Positions 18,564 through 28,670 of a stretch of 62,188 bases of DNA are shown piece by piece (the stretch's first letter is position 1; each line of letters begins with the position of its first letter). The position numbers and the translations under genes are program-made. The notes under the pieces were generated by a model. That model made no database searches and was not told where the DNA came from. It saw only the letters and a list, made by a program, of their open reading frames with translations. The stretch lies in the NCBI GenBank assembly GCA_903894755.1, contig CAITRH010000117.1, positions 1-62,188 of the forward strand, read 5' to 3'. The stretch is from an uncultured delta proteobacterium (GTDB taxonomy: Bacteria > Myxococcota_A > Polyangia > Polyangiales > Polyangiaceae).

Positions 18564-21335
18564 ATGAGCAGCGGGGCAATTCTGGCGGGCCGATCTATCC
18601 ACGTGCTCGTCGTAGAGGACTCGACGCTCGACGCCGAGCTCGCGGTGCATGAGTTGAGACGCTGCGGTTTCGAGGTCTTCTTTGAAGTCGTGGCCTCCGA
18701 AGCGGCTCTCGCGGGCGCGCTTGGCAGGGAACACTGGGACCTGGTGCTGTCCGACTACGCGATGCCGCAGTTTGACGGACTCGAGGCGCTTCGAGTCGTT
18801 CGCGCCACGCACGCTCATCTGCCGTTCATTCTCCTGTCGGGGGTGGTCGGGGAAGAGACCGCGGTGGAGGCGATGCGCCGTGGGGCCCAGGATTACGTGC
18901 TCAAGGATCGTCTCGCCCGTCTTGGGCCGGCGGTCGAGCGCGAGCTTCGCGAGGCCGATCGGCGCCAGCAACAGAGGCAGGCCGAACAGGCGCTCGAGAC
19001 CATGCGGCGCCAGACGTTGCTCGTGCTCGACCAGCTCCCGGGGCGGGTCGCCTACCTGTCGAACGACCTGAAGTACGTATTCGTCAATCGGCATTACGAG
19101 CTCGATTTCGGCATGCCACGCGAGCAAATCGTGGGCCAGGGCGTCGAGAAGATCGTGGGGACTGCGACCTTCGCGGACGTTTTGCCGCATTTGCGCGCGG
19201 CCCTGGCGGGTCAGCGCGTGTCTTGGGAGAGGGAGGACACGGGCAACGCGCGGTGGCAAGCCATCACGTACGTTCCCGACTTCGACATCGAGGGGAAAGT
19301 TGCGGGGCTCGTGGTACTGGCGCTTGACATCACGGAGCGCAAGCATGCGGAGATCGCCATGCGCGAGGCGCTGAGCGAGTCCCAGCTCGCGGCGGAGGAA
19401 AACCTGGCGCGTCTCGAGGCCGCGGGGGCGGTGCTGCAGTACAGCGATTTCAAGCAGGCTGCAGCGGCGGTGGTGGCTTGCTGTGCAAGGGTGGTGGGGG
19501 CGTCGGAGGGCCATGTCTGCGCGCAGCGTGACGAAGGCTCGAACGGTGGGACGCTGCGGGCGGAGGCACGCCGTACGAAACGGACGGTCGTCGTCAACCC
19601 CACGGGTTCGGCGAGCCTTCTGTGTGCCCCCCTCATCGATCGCACGGCCGTGGTGGGCTGTCTGGAGCTGTCGGGAAAGGCAGGTGGTTTCACCGAACGC
19701 GACGTGCGGATCGCCGATGCGTTCGCCCAGATCGCAGCCATCGCTCTGCGCAACAGCCACGACCGCCAGGAGCTTGCGTACGCAGAGGAGCGGTTTCGCA
19801 ACGTGGTGCAGACGGCAACGGACGCGGTCATCTCCATCGATCACGACCGCAACATTGTCCTCTGGAACCCCTCAGCCGAGCGCATCTTCGGCTATTCGAA
19901 CGAGGAGATACTCGGGTGGACCGTGGACATCCTCGTGCCGGCGCGCCTCAGGCATGTCCACACGGCGGCGATCGCACGTCGTCTCCAAGCTGGCGCGGCA
20001 ACCCTTCCAGCGCGCATGATCGAGGTCGTGGCCGTGCACAAGGACGGGCGCGAGATCCCAGCGGAGCTCTCGTTGGCTTCGTGGCGGTCCTCCGAGGGGG
20101 ACTTCTTTACCGCCATCGTGCGCGACATTTCCGAGCGCAAGGGGGCCCAGGAGACGGAGCGCAAGCTCCAGGAACGCATCCAGCAGGCGGAGCGGCTCGA
20201 GGCGTTCGGTCGGATTGCGGCCGGTGTGGCGCACGATTTCAACAACCTGCTCGGTGTGATCCTCGGCAACGCCGAGCTCGCCCTTCTGCGGACGCTCCCC
20301 GGCAACAGCATCCACGACGAGCTTAGCGAGATCGCGAAGACCGTGCACCGCTCCGCAGACATCACGCGGCAACTCCTTGCCTTCGCGCGTCGCCAGCCCA
20401 TCCAGCCGCAGAGGGTGGACCTCAATGCGACACTGTCCGCCATGACCAACGTTCTGCGGCATCTGGCTGGCGACCGCATCGAGCTGGTCCTCCGGCTAGA
20501 ACCCGCTCTCTGGCCCGTGCGCATGGACCCTTCCCAGGTGGACCAGCTCGTGACCAACTTGGTGGTCAACGCTCGGGACGCCATCGGTGGAACAGGGATC
20601 ATTGTCCTCGAGACGGCCAATCACAGGGTGACGAGCTCACAGCTCGTGGGGGTCACGGAGCTCGCCGCCGGGGCCTACGTGCGGCTCTCGGTCAGCGACG
20701 ACGGCAGCGGGATGGATGCCAAGACGATCGAGCGCATTTTCGAGCCGTTTTTCACCACGAAAGTGGTTGGGCGCGGCACGGGGCTGGGGCTAGCCACGGT
20801 GTACGGCATCGCTCGCCAGAACGGGGGGGGCATCGCGGTGCACAGCGAGGTGGGGCGCGGAAGCCGCTTCGAGGTGCACCTTCCGCGTTGCGACGGGGAT
20901 CGGCCCGAGCAGCTCGAGTCCACGAGCTGCCAAGCGACGACGGCGTCCGCGGCAGTGGGCGCTCACACGATTTTGGTTGTCGAGGATCATCCAGCCCTTT
21001 TGAAGCTGAGCACCGGGATTCTGGAGGGACACGGTTACGCGGTGGTCCCAACCTCATCGCCGACGGAAGCCGTACGCTTCGCTTCCGAGCATCCAGGTCC
21101 CATCGATCTCGTGCTGATCGACATGCTCTTGCCCGACATGAACGGTAGCGATCTTGCCCTGCGCATCCGCCAGTTTCGACCCAACATCCGGTGTCTCTTC
21201 ACGTCGGGGTATGCGGCGGATATCTCGTCCGGTGAGACGCTTGCCGACGGGACTGCATTCCTGCAGAAGCCGGTATCGGCTGCTGCGCTGGCGCAGGGAG
21301 TCCACTCGCTGCTGGCGGGCCAACCGACGACCTAG
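18564..21335 (+). CDS. Hybrid histidine kinase, REC-PAS-GAF-PAS-HisKA-HATPase-REC
   Basis: 923 residues from the ATG at 18564, which follows GGGGAGAG. Order seen: receiver (VVEDSTLDAEL, Asp in VLSDYAMPQFDG), PAS (about 145-265, RVAYLSNDLKYVFVN), GAF-like (about 290-410, SLLCAPLIDRTAVVGCLEL), PAS (about 420-540, AVISIDHDRNIVLWNPSAER), HisKA H-box AAGVAHDFNNLLGV, HATPase (DDGSGMD, FEPFFTTK, GTGLGLATV) and a C-terminal receiver (VVEDHPALL, Asp in LVLIDMLLPDMNG). The HDFNNLL H-box class typically passes phosphate to its own receiver. It has no membrane segment. It probably forms a relay with the two upstream genes. Confidence 0.9.
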   Translation: MSSGAILAGRSIHVLVVEDSTLDAELAVHELRRCGFEVFFEVVASEAALAGALGREHWDLVLSDYAMPQFDGLEALRVVRATHAHLPFILLSGVVGEETAVEAMRRGAQDYVLKDRLARLGPAVERELREADRRQQQRQAEQALETMRRQTLLVLDQLPGRVAYLSNDLKYVFVNRHYELDFGMPREQIVGQGVEKIVGTATFADVLPHLRAALAGQRVSWEREDTGNARWQAITYVPDFDIEGKVAGLVVLALDITERKHAEIAMREALSESQLAAEENLARLEAAGAVLQYSDFKQAAAAVVACCARVVGASEGHVCAQRDEGSNGGTLRAEARRTKRTVVVNPTGSASLLCAPLIDRTAVVGCLELSGKAGGFTERDVRIADAFAQIAAIALRNSHDRQELAYAEERFRNVVQTATDAVISIDHDRNIVLWNPSAERIFGYSNEEILGWTVDILVPARLRHVHTAAIARRLQAGAATLPARMIEVVAVHKDGREIPAELSLASWRSSEGDFFTAIVRDISERKGAQETERKLQERIQQAERLEAFGRIAAGVAHDFNNLLGVILGNAELALLRTLPGNSIHDELSEIAKTVHRSADITRQLLAFARRQPIQPQRVDLNATLSAMTNVLRHLAGDRIELVLRLEPALWPVRMDPSQVDQLVTNLVVNARDAIGGTGIIVLETANHRVTSSQLVGVTELAAGAYVRLSVSDDGSGMDAKTIERIFEPFFTTKVVGRGTGLGLATVYGIARQNGGGIAVHSEVGRGSRFEVHLPRCDGDRPEQLESTSCQATTASAAVGAHTILVVEDHPALLKLSTGILEGHGYAVVPTSSPTEAVRFASEHPGPIDLVLIDMLLPDMNGSDLALRIRQFRPNIRCLFTSGYAADISSGETLADGTAFLQKPVSAAALAQGVHSLLAGQPTT

Positions 21336-21785
21336 CTAATTGCTGCCCGGCGGCCTCTTCATTGGTACGGCATTCGGAGGGAGCAACTGCGTTGTGATGC
21401 GCATGAACTGGATCCGATGGTCCGCAGACATTGGCTCACGGAATGAGGCAAGCCCTCGGTCCTCCCGTTCAAAATAGAGAAACACTGCCTCATAGGGCGG
21501 CGCGCTAAAGGCGCCATGGACAAATCCAGCGTCCTCGACGCCCAGCAAGAACAGACGCTGCATCACAACCCCCTCGTTGCCAGTCAGATAGGACGCTATT
21601 CTTTGCAGGACGGCCTTGACCTTGGGACGCTTCACGCGCTTCGAGGCGTTCATCAAATCGGGGTCTTCAGCGATGCGCATAAACCGCTCGTGAACGTCAC
21701 CAAAAGATCCCTGTTGATGGGCGTCCGCCTGGATCAGCGCGGCTAGGAGTTCTTGGAGACGGGTCGCTAATTTCTTTGGAGTCAT
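21336..21785 (-). CDS. Uncharacterised 149-aa protein
   Basis: Starts at the ATG at 21785 (MTPKKLATRLQELLAALI) and ends on the base next to the convergent hybrid kinase stop, with no gap. Predominantly helical, with Lys/Arg-rich KRVKRPKVKAVLQRIASYL and then AVFLYFEREDRGLASF. It has no signal peptide or membrane segment, and no family is recognised. A longer TTG start at 21821 is possible. Confidence 0.6.
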   Translation of the reverse strand: MTPKKLATRLQELLAALIQADAHQQGSFGDVHERFMRIAEDPDLMNASKRVKRPKVKAVLQRIASYLTGNEGVVMQRLFLLGVEDAGFVHGAFSAPPYEAVFLYFEREDRGLASFREPMSADHRIQFMRITTQLLPPNAVPMKRPPGSN

Positions 21786-21873
21786 TGCCCTGGCGATGAC
21801 CCAGAGAGGTCCCGAAAGCAAGAATCTCGTACCTCGGACTACGTGATCGACACATGAGAGCTAAGCTGGCGGC

Positions 21874-22197
21874 ATGTCTCCTCGGCGTCCGATCGGCGCA
21901 TTGGCTCTCGTGATTGGGACGACTCTTCTGTTAGCGCCCTGGTGGAGCCAAGCGGGGGTACAGCGCTGCCACGCGCACTGTCAGGAAGAGAAAACGGAAT
22001 GCATCATCCGCTGTGATGGCGATGAGCCCTGTGAAATGACCTGCCAGCAGAAGGGGGAGTCGTGTGCAGAGCAGTGTTTCCTAGAACCCGTCGCACCGGT
22101 AGACGCCGCGACCCGCGACACGTCCCCCCGTGAGGCCAGCCGCGATGCGCTTTCCGACCCGTCCGCGGACACGCGACGCGGCACAAGACGCGATTGA
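21874..22197 (+). CDS. Small secreted Cys-rich protein
   Basis: 107 residues. A signal peptide (about 1-27, ALALVIGTTLLLAPWWSQAG) precedes a 45-residue segment with eight cysteines in CHAHCQEEKTECIIRCDGD and CEMTCQQKGESCAEQC, spaced so that disulfide-bonded helices are likely. The tail is Asp/Arg/Ser-rich and low in complexity. No lipobox. Function unknown; the Cys pattern resembles small periplasmic proteins of myxobacteria in general but no named family. Confidence 0.62.
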   Translation: MSPRRPIGALALVIGTTLLLAPWWSQAGVQRCHAHCQEEKTECIIRCDGDEPCEMTCQQKGESCAEQCFLEPVAPVDAATRDTSPREASRDALSDPSADTRRGTRRD

Positions 22198-22337
22198 GAA
22201 GACGCCCGGACCTTCACGCCGTAGCCCTGTCCTGCAACTCCCGCCCCTCACTCCCTGGCAGCCCTTAAGGGCGAAACCAAAAACAAAACTGCGGCGTCCC
22301 ACGCCCGACAATAGGATGGTGAAGGCTCCAGTTGAAC

Positions 22338-22511
22338 CTTTTCGGTCACCCATGAGCGGCTCGATGTGAGCCCTCGAGGGCGGCCCCTTCTCAGTCACCC
22401 CATGAGTGGCTCGATGTGAGCCCTCCTGGGCGGCCCCTTCTTGGGGCCTTCTCAGTCACCCGTGAGCGGCTCGATGTGAGCCCTCCTGGGCGGCCCCTTC
22501 TTGGGACCTTC
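22338..22511. repeat. Tandem repeat, three copies
   Basis: Three adjacent copies of a unit containing GTCACCC-TGAG-GGCTCGATGTGAGCCCTC and GGGCGGCCCCTTCT. Copy 1 is short (no TTGGGGCC) and copies 2 and 3 carry TTGGGRCCTTC, so the spacing is about 53 to 63 bp. GGCTC...GAGCC is a small inverted repeat inside each unit. On the minus strand the array lies at the end of a possible small gene and repeats its C-terminal codons. Confidence 0.75.
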
Positions 22512-22722
22512 GTCTGCTCCCGGATTCCCCCTGGGCGTCGTTCGCCAGGCGTTCCGGAGCACCGGGTTTTCGTGGGTTGCCATCGTCGTCGTCTCCTTGT
22601 TTGACGTTGGCTTCCACTTCCCCGGGGACCGACTTTTTGCGGCATTTGATAACGCGGCTCCCTTCTTCAGAACCGGTCCTCAAAACTGCACTCCCGGAGA
22701 CGGCGTCCTTACTGCGCGCCAC
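22456..22722 (-). CDS. Possible 88-aa hypothetical protein ending in repeat
   Basis: MARSKDAVSGSAVLRTG opens a hydrophilic protein with KCRKKSVPGEVEANVKQGDDDD and a tail (SQEGAAQEGSHRAAHG) encoded by the first copy of the tandem repeat; the next two copies repeat the same tail beyond its stop. Composition is plausible but no domain is visible, and overlapping frames are also open. Confidence 0.3.
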   Translation of the reverse strand: MARSKDAVSGSAVLRTGSEEGSRVIKCRKKSVPGEVEANVKQGDDDDGNPRKPGAPERLANDAQGESGSRRRSQEGAAQEGSHRAAHG

Positions 22723-23115
22723 GCCTCCGTTCGCTCCCGCCGCGAACCCAAACCCGTCAAACCGTCAAAAACCCGGCCTAACGGGCCTGCCCTCACCCGT
22801 CCTGTCCCGATGGGCAGCCCGAGAATCAACATCGCCCGATCAGACCGCTAGCAGGTGAGATCGCGCGAATCAGGCGAACCAAAAGCACATCGAATGCCAT
22901 CGCCCCCCCCTCGAAACCCAAAGGTTTTTCCACATCGACCCTGTCCGGGACAAACCATCCCCTGTTCTGAACAGACCGCACTCCCACCCGGTGGGACAAA
23001 GCCCGCCCTACGTCCAGAACAACGGAACACGGCCGAAAAACCGCGAGTGAAGCGGAGTTGCATCCTCTGGTGGTGAACGCGGGTTCATGCTGTCTCTCCC
23101 GAAAAGGGTGAGCTG
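22723..23115. other. Intergenic region without recognisable gene
   Basis: About 390 bp of C-rich sequence between the small repeat-containing locus and the end of the methylase gene. I see no convincing reading frame, RNA or large inverted repeat. Confidence 0.4.
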
Positions 23116-24360
23116 CTACCGCCGCTCGAGAAGCAACGCATGCTCGGCTCGTGGACGCTGCCGAAACGCTTGCCCCGCTGCTCCGTACACCTGACCCCGC
23201 GTCTGCGTCGCCCTCGCCACCCGTACAAACAGCGTCGGATCCGCCGCCGCCGCCACCAACTCGTCGGCCCGTAACGCCACCCCCTCCACCGCCGAGTCCG
23301 CTACAACCAGCACCACCTGCCCCCGAGGCCGTACTACCCGCGCAAGACTCCGAAACAACACCTCGAGCTCCCTCCGCCACGCCCCCTGCGCCTCGTCCGA
23401 CGTCAGCCCTAAATACCGACGCCGCGAACCAAATTCCCCCTCGAACAGCGGCGTTGCATCAAGCCCAAGCCACCGAAACCGAAGCTCGTGATGCACCGTA
23501 TAGTCGTAGGTCCCCCCGTACGGCGGCGACGTCACCACCGTCTCCACGCTCCGCTCCGGTACGGTCACCAGCCGCATTGCATCGTCCTGCTCCACGCGAA
23601 CCCTCGGACACGGCTCGGGAAGCGCATCGGCAAGCTCCTCGAGACGATCCACCAGCTCGCTCGTCTTCTTGCGAAATAACTTCGTCGTGTACCCCGCTGC
23701 CGTCCGCCGTGGCCCAAGCTCGCGCGACGTGTCCCCGCGCTTCTTACTCAGTTTCACTAGCAGCGCGCTCAGCACCAGCCACAACGCCCCTCGAAGCTCT
23801 GACTCCACCCCCTCGATGCCCGCCCGTAGCCCGTCCAACTCGAGAAGCACATGAGGCTCGAATACCTCCACGTCCTCCGGTGGATACCGCTTCGTCGACC
23901 CCGCCTTCCGCTCCCGCCGATCCTCAGCCCCGTCCGCAATCACCTCGGCTGCGTCCAATAGACGCGCCCGGTCGTCCACTGTCCCTGGATGCGTCTTGAG
24001 CCTTGTCAGCGCCACTGCCAATGGATTCAAGTCGATCCCAATCGAACGCCGCCCAGCCAGCATCGCTTCCACCGCCACAGTCCCCGACCCCACAAACGGG
24101 TCGAGAACCGTCCCTTGCGACGTCGAAAACGGCTCGATCAGCCTTGCCGCCGTCTGTGGATGCATCCGCGCGGGAAAACTGTGAAACCCGTGAACATGCA
24201 CCCGGTCCGGATCCTCGCCGTGCGAGGTCCCAGGTGGCGGTGGCGGTGGAACATCCAGAGCCCATCCCAGTAGGTTGGCCGACTCTGGATCGCCCGCCAC
24301 CTCAATGGGACCTCCCGTGTTCGTGAGCGACCTGCGTAACGCCTTGTCTCCTCCTATCAC
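23116..24360 (-). CDS. DNA methylase-like SAM methyltransferase (N4/N6 type)
   Basis: 414 residues. An N-terminal HSFPARMHPQTAARLI segment leads into motif I DPFVGSGT (87-94) with GIDLNPLA, and motif IV TSPPYGGTYDYT occurs near residue 280, the signature of amino-methyltransferases (DPPY/SPPY class). About 185 residues, including a helical Lys/Arg-rich stretch, lie between the two motifs and may hold the target-recognition part. There is no neighbouring restriction enzyme, so it is an orphan enzyme; a role in RNA modification cannot be excluded. The GTG start overlaps the upstream stop (GTGA). Confidence 0.75.
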   Translation of the reverse strand: MIGGDKALRRSLTNTGGPIEVAGDPESANLLGWALDVPPPPPPGTSHGEDPDRVHVHGFHSFPARMHPQTAARLIEPFSTSQGTVLDPFVGSGTVAVEAMLAGRRSIGIDLNPLAVALTRLKTHPGTVDDRARLLDAAEVIADGAEDRRERKAGSTKRYPPEDVEVFEPHVLLELDGLRAGIEGVESELRGALWLVLSALLVKLSKKRGDTSRELGPRRTAAGYTTKLFRKKTSELVDRLEELADALPEPCPRVRVEQDDAMRLVTVPERSVETVVTSPPYGGTYDYTVHHELRFRWLGLDATPLFEGEFGSRRRYLGLTSDEAQGAWRRELEVLFRSLARVVRPRGQVVLVVADSAVEGVALRADELVAAAADPTLFVRVARATQTRGQVYGAAGQAFRQRPRAEHALLLERR

Positions 24361-24968
24361 CGTTGCATCCGCCTTTGCTGTTGCTGTTCGGGTTCGTCGA
24401 ATTCCTCGATGCGCACCTGCGTGGGAGCGTACCGGAGCTCGGCGTCGTCACCTACGTCGATACGAATCCGATCGCCCGCCGAAGCGTGCGTCAGAAGACG
24501 TTCCATAAGCGTTGGGTCCAGTCCGAGGGTCATCGCGACCTCGGTTGCAGTCATTCCCGCGCCGCGTTGCTCCACAAGCTGCTCGGCAGCGCGTGTCCAT
24601 CCCTCTTCAAGCTTGGTCCGCGCGTCGTTGTCCCGTCCCCTGGCGCTCTTGAATGCGACAAATGCCCCCCCACCCAGGGAAAGCCCCATCAGGCCCAGCA
24701 CAAGCCCCGCGGTGTGAAACGCGATCGCGACGATCCCCGCCACCAGCACCGTGACCAGTGCTGCCATCACAAGAACAAGCGCCGACGCACGCCACACGAA
24801 CGCTGCGGTCTTCGCGCTCTTGGCCGCTCGCAGTGCCATCAGCTCCGCCCCTGACGCCCCTGGAATCCGTGGAGTCCCGCAGACAGAGCACACCCACCAC
24901 AGCGACGCGTGCCGCTCCACACGCGACAGACTCTGACAATGTGGACAGCCGCTTTGAGGGGCGTTCAT
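24357..24968 (-). CDS. Zinc-ribbon membrane protein with C-terminal helical domain
   Basis: 203 residues from the ATG at 24968, which overlaps the gcvP stop (ATGA). An N-terminal zinc ribbon (CPHCQSL and CSVCGTPR) is followed by two adjacent membrane helices (about 58-102) and a cytoplasmic tail with a wHTH-like segment ([28 protein letters not shown]) and a beta strand. The tail ends in a Gln/Arg run. It is translationally coupled on both sides, so it shares transcription with gcvP and the methylase. Function not recognised. Confidence 0.72.
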   Translation of the reverse strand: MNAPQSGCPHCQSLSRVERHASLWWVCSVCGTPRIPGASGAELMALRAAKSAKTAAFVWRASALVLVMAALVTVLVAGIVAIAFHTAGLVLGLMGLSLGGGAFVAFKSARGRDNDARTKLEEGWTRAAEQLVEQRGAGMTATEVAMTLGLDPTLMERLLTHASAGDRIRIDVGDDAELRYAPTQVRIEEFDEPEQQQQRRMQR

Positions 24969-27829
24969 CGCTCGGTCACCGGTGGACAGGTGCACACGAG
25001 ATTGCGATCGCCTAAGGCGTCGTTGATGCGCCCTACAAAGGGCCAGAACTTGCGCTCTCGAGTCCAAGGTGCAGGAAACGCCGCCGCCTCCCGTGAGTAA
25101 GGATGGCTCCAGTCGCTCGTCACCACCGCCTCCGCAGTGTGTGGTGCGTGCTTGAGTGGATGATCGTCCCTGGGGACACTCCCCTCTTCGATGGCCCGGA
25201 TCTCTCGCCGGATAGCGATCATCGCGTCGCAAAACCGATCGAGCTCCTCTTTGGACTCACTCTCGGTAGGCTCCACCATCATGGTGCTCGCAATGGGAAA
25301 CGAGATGGTCGGCGCATGGAACCCGTAGTCCATGAGACGCTTGGCTACGTCGACCACCTCGATGCCCGCAGTACGCTTGAACGCGCGCAGGTCCAGGATG
25401 CACTCGTGTGCAACCCTTCCATGCGCCCCCCTGTAGAACACTGGGTAGTGCTCGTGAAGACGCGCCGCGATGTAGTTGGCGTTCAGTATAGCTACCGCCG
25501 TGGCGCGACTTAACCCCTCGGCCCCCATCAGCCGAATGTACGCCCAGCTGATCACCAGTATGCTGGCGCTCCCCCAAGGAGCGGCGGAAACGGCTCCCAA
25601 CTGGTGAGTCCCAAGCGGCACCACGGGATGCGACGGGAGAAACGACGACAGATGCGCCGCTACTCCTATGGGTCCCATCCCTGGACCTCCGCCTCCGTGG
25701 GGAATGGCAAACGTCTTGTGGAGATTGATGTGGCAAACGTCCGCCCCGATGTCCGCTGGACGGCACAAGCCAACCTGCGCATTCATGTTGGCGCCATCCA
25801 TGTACACCTGACCACCGTGATCGTGTACCAGGTCGCAGATCGCACGAATGCTCTCCTCGAACACTCCGTGCGTCGACGGATACGTCACCATCAGCGCAGC
25901 AAGCTTTGCCTCGTGCTCCTTCGCGCGTGCCGCCAAGTCTGCAAGGTCAACGTTGCCTTGGCTGTCGCATGCTACGACCACGACCCGCAGTCCTGCCATC
26001 GTGGCCGACGCTGGATTGGTGCCGTGCGCTGACGACGGGATCAAACAGATGTCGCGGTGTCCTTCGGCGCGGCTCTCGTGGTACTTGCGGATCACAAGGA
26101 GCCCTGCGTATTCCCCCTGCGAGCCTGCGTTGGGCTGGAGCGATATCGCGGCAAACCCGGTGATGGCTCGAAGGTCCGCCTCGAGCTCGTCGAACACGAT
26201 GCGATAGCCTGCAGCTTGCTCGGGGGGAGCAAAAGGATGAAGCCGTCCAAACGCTCTCCAGGTCACCGGCATCATTTCCACGGTGGCATTGAGCTTCATG
26301 GTGCACGAGCCGAGTGCAATCATGGAGTGCGTAAGCGACAGATCGCGCGCCTCGAGCCGACGCACGTAGCGGAGCATCTCGGTTTCCGAGTGGTGGCTCT
26401 GAAACACTGGATGGCAAAGATACGCACTGGTGCGGGCAAGGGACGGGGGGATCCGACGCGTGACCTCCTCGGCCAAGACTTCGGCCAGTGGCATCAGCGC
26501 TCCGTCGGGGGCGAAAACCTGTAGAAGGTCGTCGATGTCCTTGGGCGAGGTCGTCTCGTCGACGGTGACCCCGATGGAGGTCGGCGTGAGAAAACGCAGG
26601 TTGATCCGTCGGGACAGGGCACGAGCCATCCAGCGCGCGACCTCAGTGGAGGAGCCGTCCAGACGGAGCGTATCGAAAAAGTAAGGGTAGACCGGGCCGA
26701 TTCCGAGGCGGTCGAGGCCGAGGGCGAGGACACACGCGAGTGCATGGGTGCGGTCGGCGATGGCGCGGATACCGTTGGGGCCGTGGTAGACGGCGTACAT
26801 GCCGGCCATGACGGCGAGCAGGGCCTGCGAGGTGCAGACGTTGCTGGTGGCGCGCTCGCGACGAATGTGTTGTTCGCGGGTTTGAAGGGCCATGCGGAGC
26901 GCGGGGTTGCCGTGAGCGTCGCGTGAGACCCCGATGATGCGTCCAGGAAGCCGCCTTAGCTGCTCGGTGCGTGTGGCGAAGAACGCGGCATGCGGGCCGC
27001 CATAGCCGAGCGGAACTCCAAAACGCTGGGTGCTTCCCACGGCCACGTCGGCCCCGAGCTCACCGGGCGGGACCAGGACCGCTAGCGCCAAAAGATCCGC
27101 GGCGATGGTGACCAACGCACCGCTGGCGTGCGCCTTTTCGATGATGGCGCGCGGGTCTGACAGGGCGCCGTCGGTGGCGGGGTAGGAGAGCAGCACTCCG
27201 AAGACGCGGGTCGAGAAGTCGAAGGTGCTTGGGTCGGCGACGATGACTTGGTGGCCCAAAGCCCACGCGCGGGTCTTGACCACGTCGAGGATCTGCGGGT
27301 GCAGGTCAGGGGCGACGAGAAGCGTTTCGCCCTGTTCGGCGGCGCGGGCGGAGGCCATGAGATGCACGGCTTCAGCGGCGGCGGTAGCTTCGTCGAGGAG
27401 CGACGCGTTGGCGATGGGCAGGGCCGTGAGGTCGCAGACCATGGTCTGGAAGTTGAGGAGCGCTTCGAGCCGTCCCTGGGAGATCTCGGCCTGATACGGG
27501 GTGTATTGGGTGTACCAGCCGGGGTTTTCTAGGATGTTGCGCTGCAGGACCGGCGGGGTGATGCAGTCGGCGTAGCCCGTGCCGAGGAACGATCGAAAGA
27601 TTTGGTTCTTCGAAGCGATGGCCTCGAGACGCTGGAGCACCTGGTGCTCGGTGATCGCGGCCGGGAGGTCGAGCGGAACACGAAGGCGAATGGTGTCGGG
27701 GACGGTCTCATCGAGGAGGGAGTCGATCGAGGGGAGGCCGAGGGTTTGGAGCATGACGTGGACATCATGGTCGCGAGGTCCGATGTGTCTGAGGAGGAAT
27801 TGGTCGGGATGATCGAGGGGAAGGCCCAT
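24965..27829 (-). CDS. gcvP: Glycine dehydrogenase (decarboxylating), P protein
   Basis: 954 residues, the full-length fused form of the glycine cleavage system P protein. It decarboxylates glycine and passes the aminomethyl group to the lipoyl arm of GcvH. The PLP-binding Lys lies in [20 protein letters not shown]. Other family motifs are [10 protein letters not shown] near the N-terminus, and [11 protein letters not shown] and [10 protein letters not shown]-like ([12 protein letters not shown]) in the second half. gcvT and gcvH are not in the window. It heads a coupled operon with the zinc-ribbon protein and the methylase. Confidence 0.97.
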   Translation of the reverse strand: MGLPLDHPDQFLLRHIGPRDHDVHVMLQTLGLPSIDSLLDETVPDTIRLRVPLDLPAAITEHQVLQRLEAIASKNQIFRSFLGTGYADCITPPVLQRNILENPGWYTQYTPYQAEISQGRLEALLNFQTMVCDLTALPIANASLLDEATAAAEAVHLMASARAAEQGETLLVAPDLHPQILDVVKTRAWALGHQVIVADPSTFDFSTRVFGVLLSYPATDGALSDPRAIIEKAHASGALVTIAADLLALAVLVPPGELGADVAVGSTQRFGVPLGYGGPHAAFFATRTEQLRRLPGRIIGVSRDAHGNPALRMALQTREQHIRRERATSNVCTSQALLAVMAGMYAVYHGPNGIRAIADRTHALACVLALGLDRLGIGPVYPYFFDTLRLDGSSTEVARWMARALSRRINLRFLTPTSIGVTVDETTSPKDIDDLLQVFAPDGALMPLAEVLAEEVTRRIPPSLARTSAYLCHPVFQSHHSETEMLRYVRRLEARDLSLTHSMIALGSCTMKLNATVEMMPVTWRAFGRLHPFAPPEQAAGYRIVFDELEADLRAITGFAAISLQPNAGSQGEYAGLLVIRKYHESRAEGHRDICLIPSSAHGTNPASATMAGLRVVVVACDSQGNVDLADLAARAKEHEAKLAALMVTYPSTHGVFEESIRAICDLVHDHGGQVYMDGANMNAQVGLCRPADIGADVCHINLHKTFAIPHGGGGPGMGPIGVAAHLSSFLPSHPVVPLGTHQLGAVSAAPWGSASILVISWAYIRLMGAEGLSRATAVAILNANYIAARLHEHYPVFYRGAHGRVAHECILDLRAFKRTAGIEVVDVAKRLMDYGFHAPTISFPIASTMMVEPTESESKEELDRFCDAMIAIRREIRAIEEGSVPRDDHPLKHAPHTAEAVVTSDWSHPYSREAAAFPAPWTRERKFWPFVGRINDALGDRNLVCTCPPVTER

Positions 27830-27899
27830 AAGTGTTCTCCGGCGCGCGGAGGGTTATAGCCGTCCTTGGGGCCGGGACGTACGAGGAAGAGCGATGTGC

Positions 27900-28619
27900 C
27901 TACGGCGTTGGCGGCGTTGGCGGAGTTGGCGGCGTTGGCGCGGCCGTCTCATCGGTCACCCCCACGACCCGATGAACCTCGGCAAGGTCATCGAAGACCT
28001 CGGACAGCTCGGACAACTTGCCATTCATCCGCAGCACCCCCTCGACCACACTTTTCGCGCTGGCGTACACGAGGAGCCACGCGTCGCGCGCCGCGGCTAT
28101 TTCGGGCGTCATCGACCGACGCTCCGAGCGCGTCTTGCGCACCGACTGGTTGAGCGTATCCAGGGTGTCTTTGGCGGCTTGAAGCTTCGCCTGCCACGCA
28201 GCGATTTCGGGGAGTGATGCAGCGTGTTTTTCCATGCCCACCATTGCGTTGCCCAGTGCGCCGGCAAGTTTGGTGGGGCGACGCTTGATCACGGAACCGA
28301 GCGTGTCGCCGTTGAGCATGTCGCGTACGATCCCCTCCCCCTCGTCGCGCGAAGCTGCGTAGGAGATGCACTGACGCAGCAAGCGACGTCCCTCGGCGAC
28401 GGGGGTCAATCCCGCCGCACTGTAGGTCACCACGTCAAGCTCGCCCGCCTTTTTCAGCATGGCTTCCATGGCGTCGGTGGCCTGGGTGATGCGCTTGGCG
28501 ACAACGGTGAGGATCGGGTCGAGGTCCGGGTCGACTCCGACGACCAGCGAGAGGATCTGCGACGCGGCGAAACGGCCGTAGAGAACGGTCTCGAACTTAT
28601 CGATATAGGGATCTGCCAT
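27900..28619 (-). CDS. Uncharacterised helical protein with Pro/Thr repeat tail
   Basis: 239 residues from the ATG at 28619 (MADPYIDKFETVLYGRF). All-helical composition with conserved-looking stretches VVGVDPDLDPILTVV, KRRPTKLAGALGN and KTRSERRSMTPEIAAARDAW; the C-terminus is a PTPPTPPTPPTP run encoded by a 9-bp microsatellite. It has no signal peptide. The same reading frame continues upstream through the 42-bp array, so some annotations may extend it wrongly. Function unknown. Confidence 0.65.
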   Translation of the reverse strand: MADPYIDKFETVLYGRFAASQILSLVVGVDPDLDPILTVVAKRITQATDAMEAMLKKAGELDVVTYSAAGLTPVAEGRRLLRQCISYAASRDEGEGIVRDMLNGDTLGSVIKRRPTKLAGALGNAMVGMEKHAASLPEIAAWQAKLQAAKDTLDTLNQSVRKTRSERRSMTPEIAAARDAWLLVYASAKSVVEGVLRMNGKLSELSEVFDDLAEVHRVVGVTDETAAPTPPTPPTPPTP

Positions 28620-28670
28620 GAGCGCAGGTTCCGTCGGTCGGCTTTTTTTTGCAAGGGGTTTGTGGTGGCC

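Noticed and set aside
23151-23999. Plus-strand Pro-rich frame opposite the methylase
   Set aside because: Antisense of a gene with clear SAM motifs; no motifs of its own.
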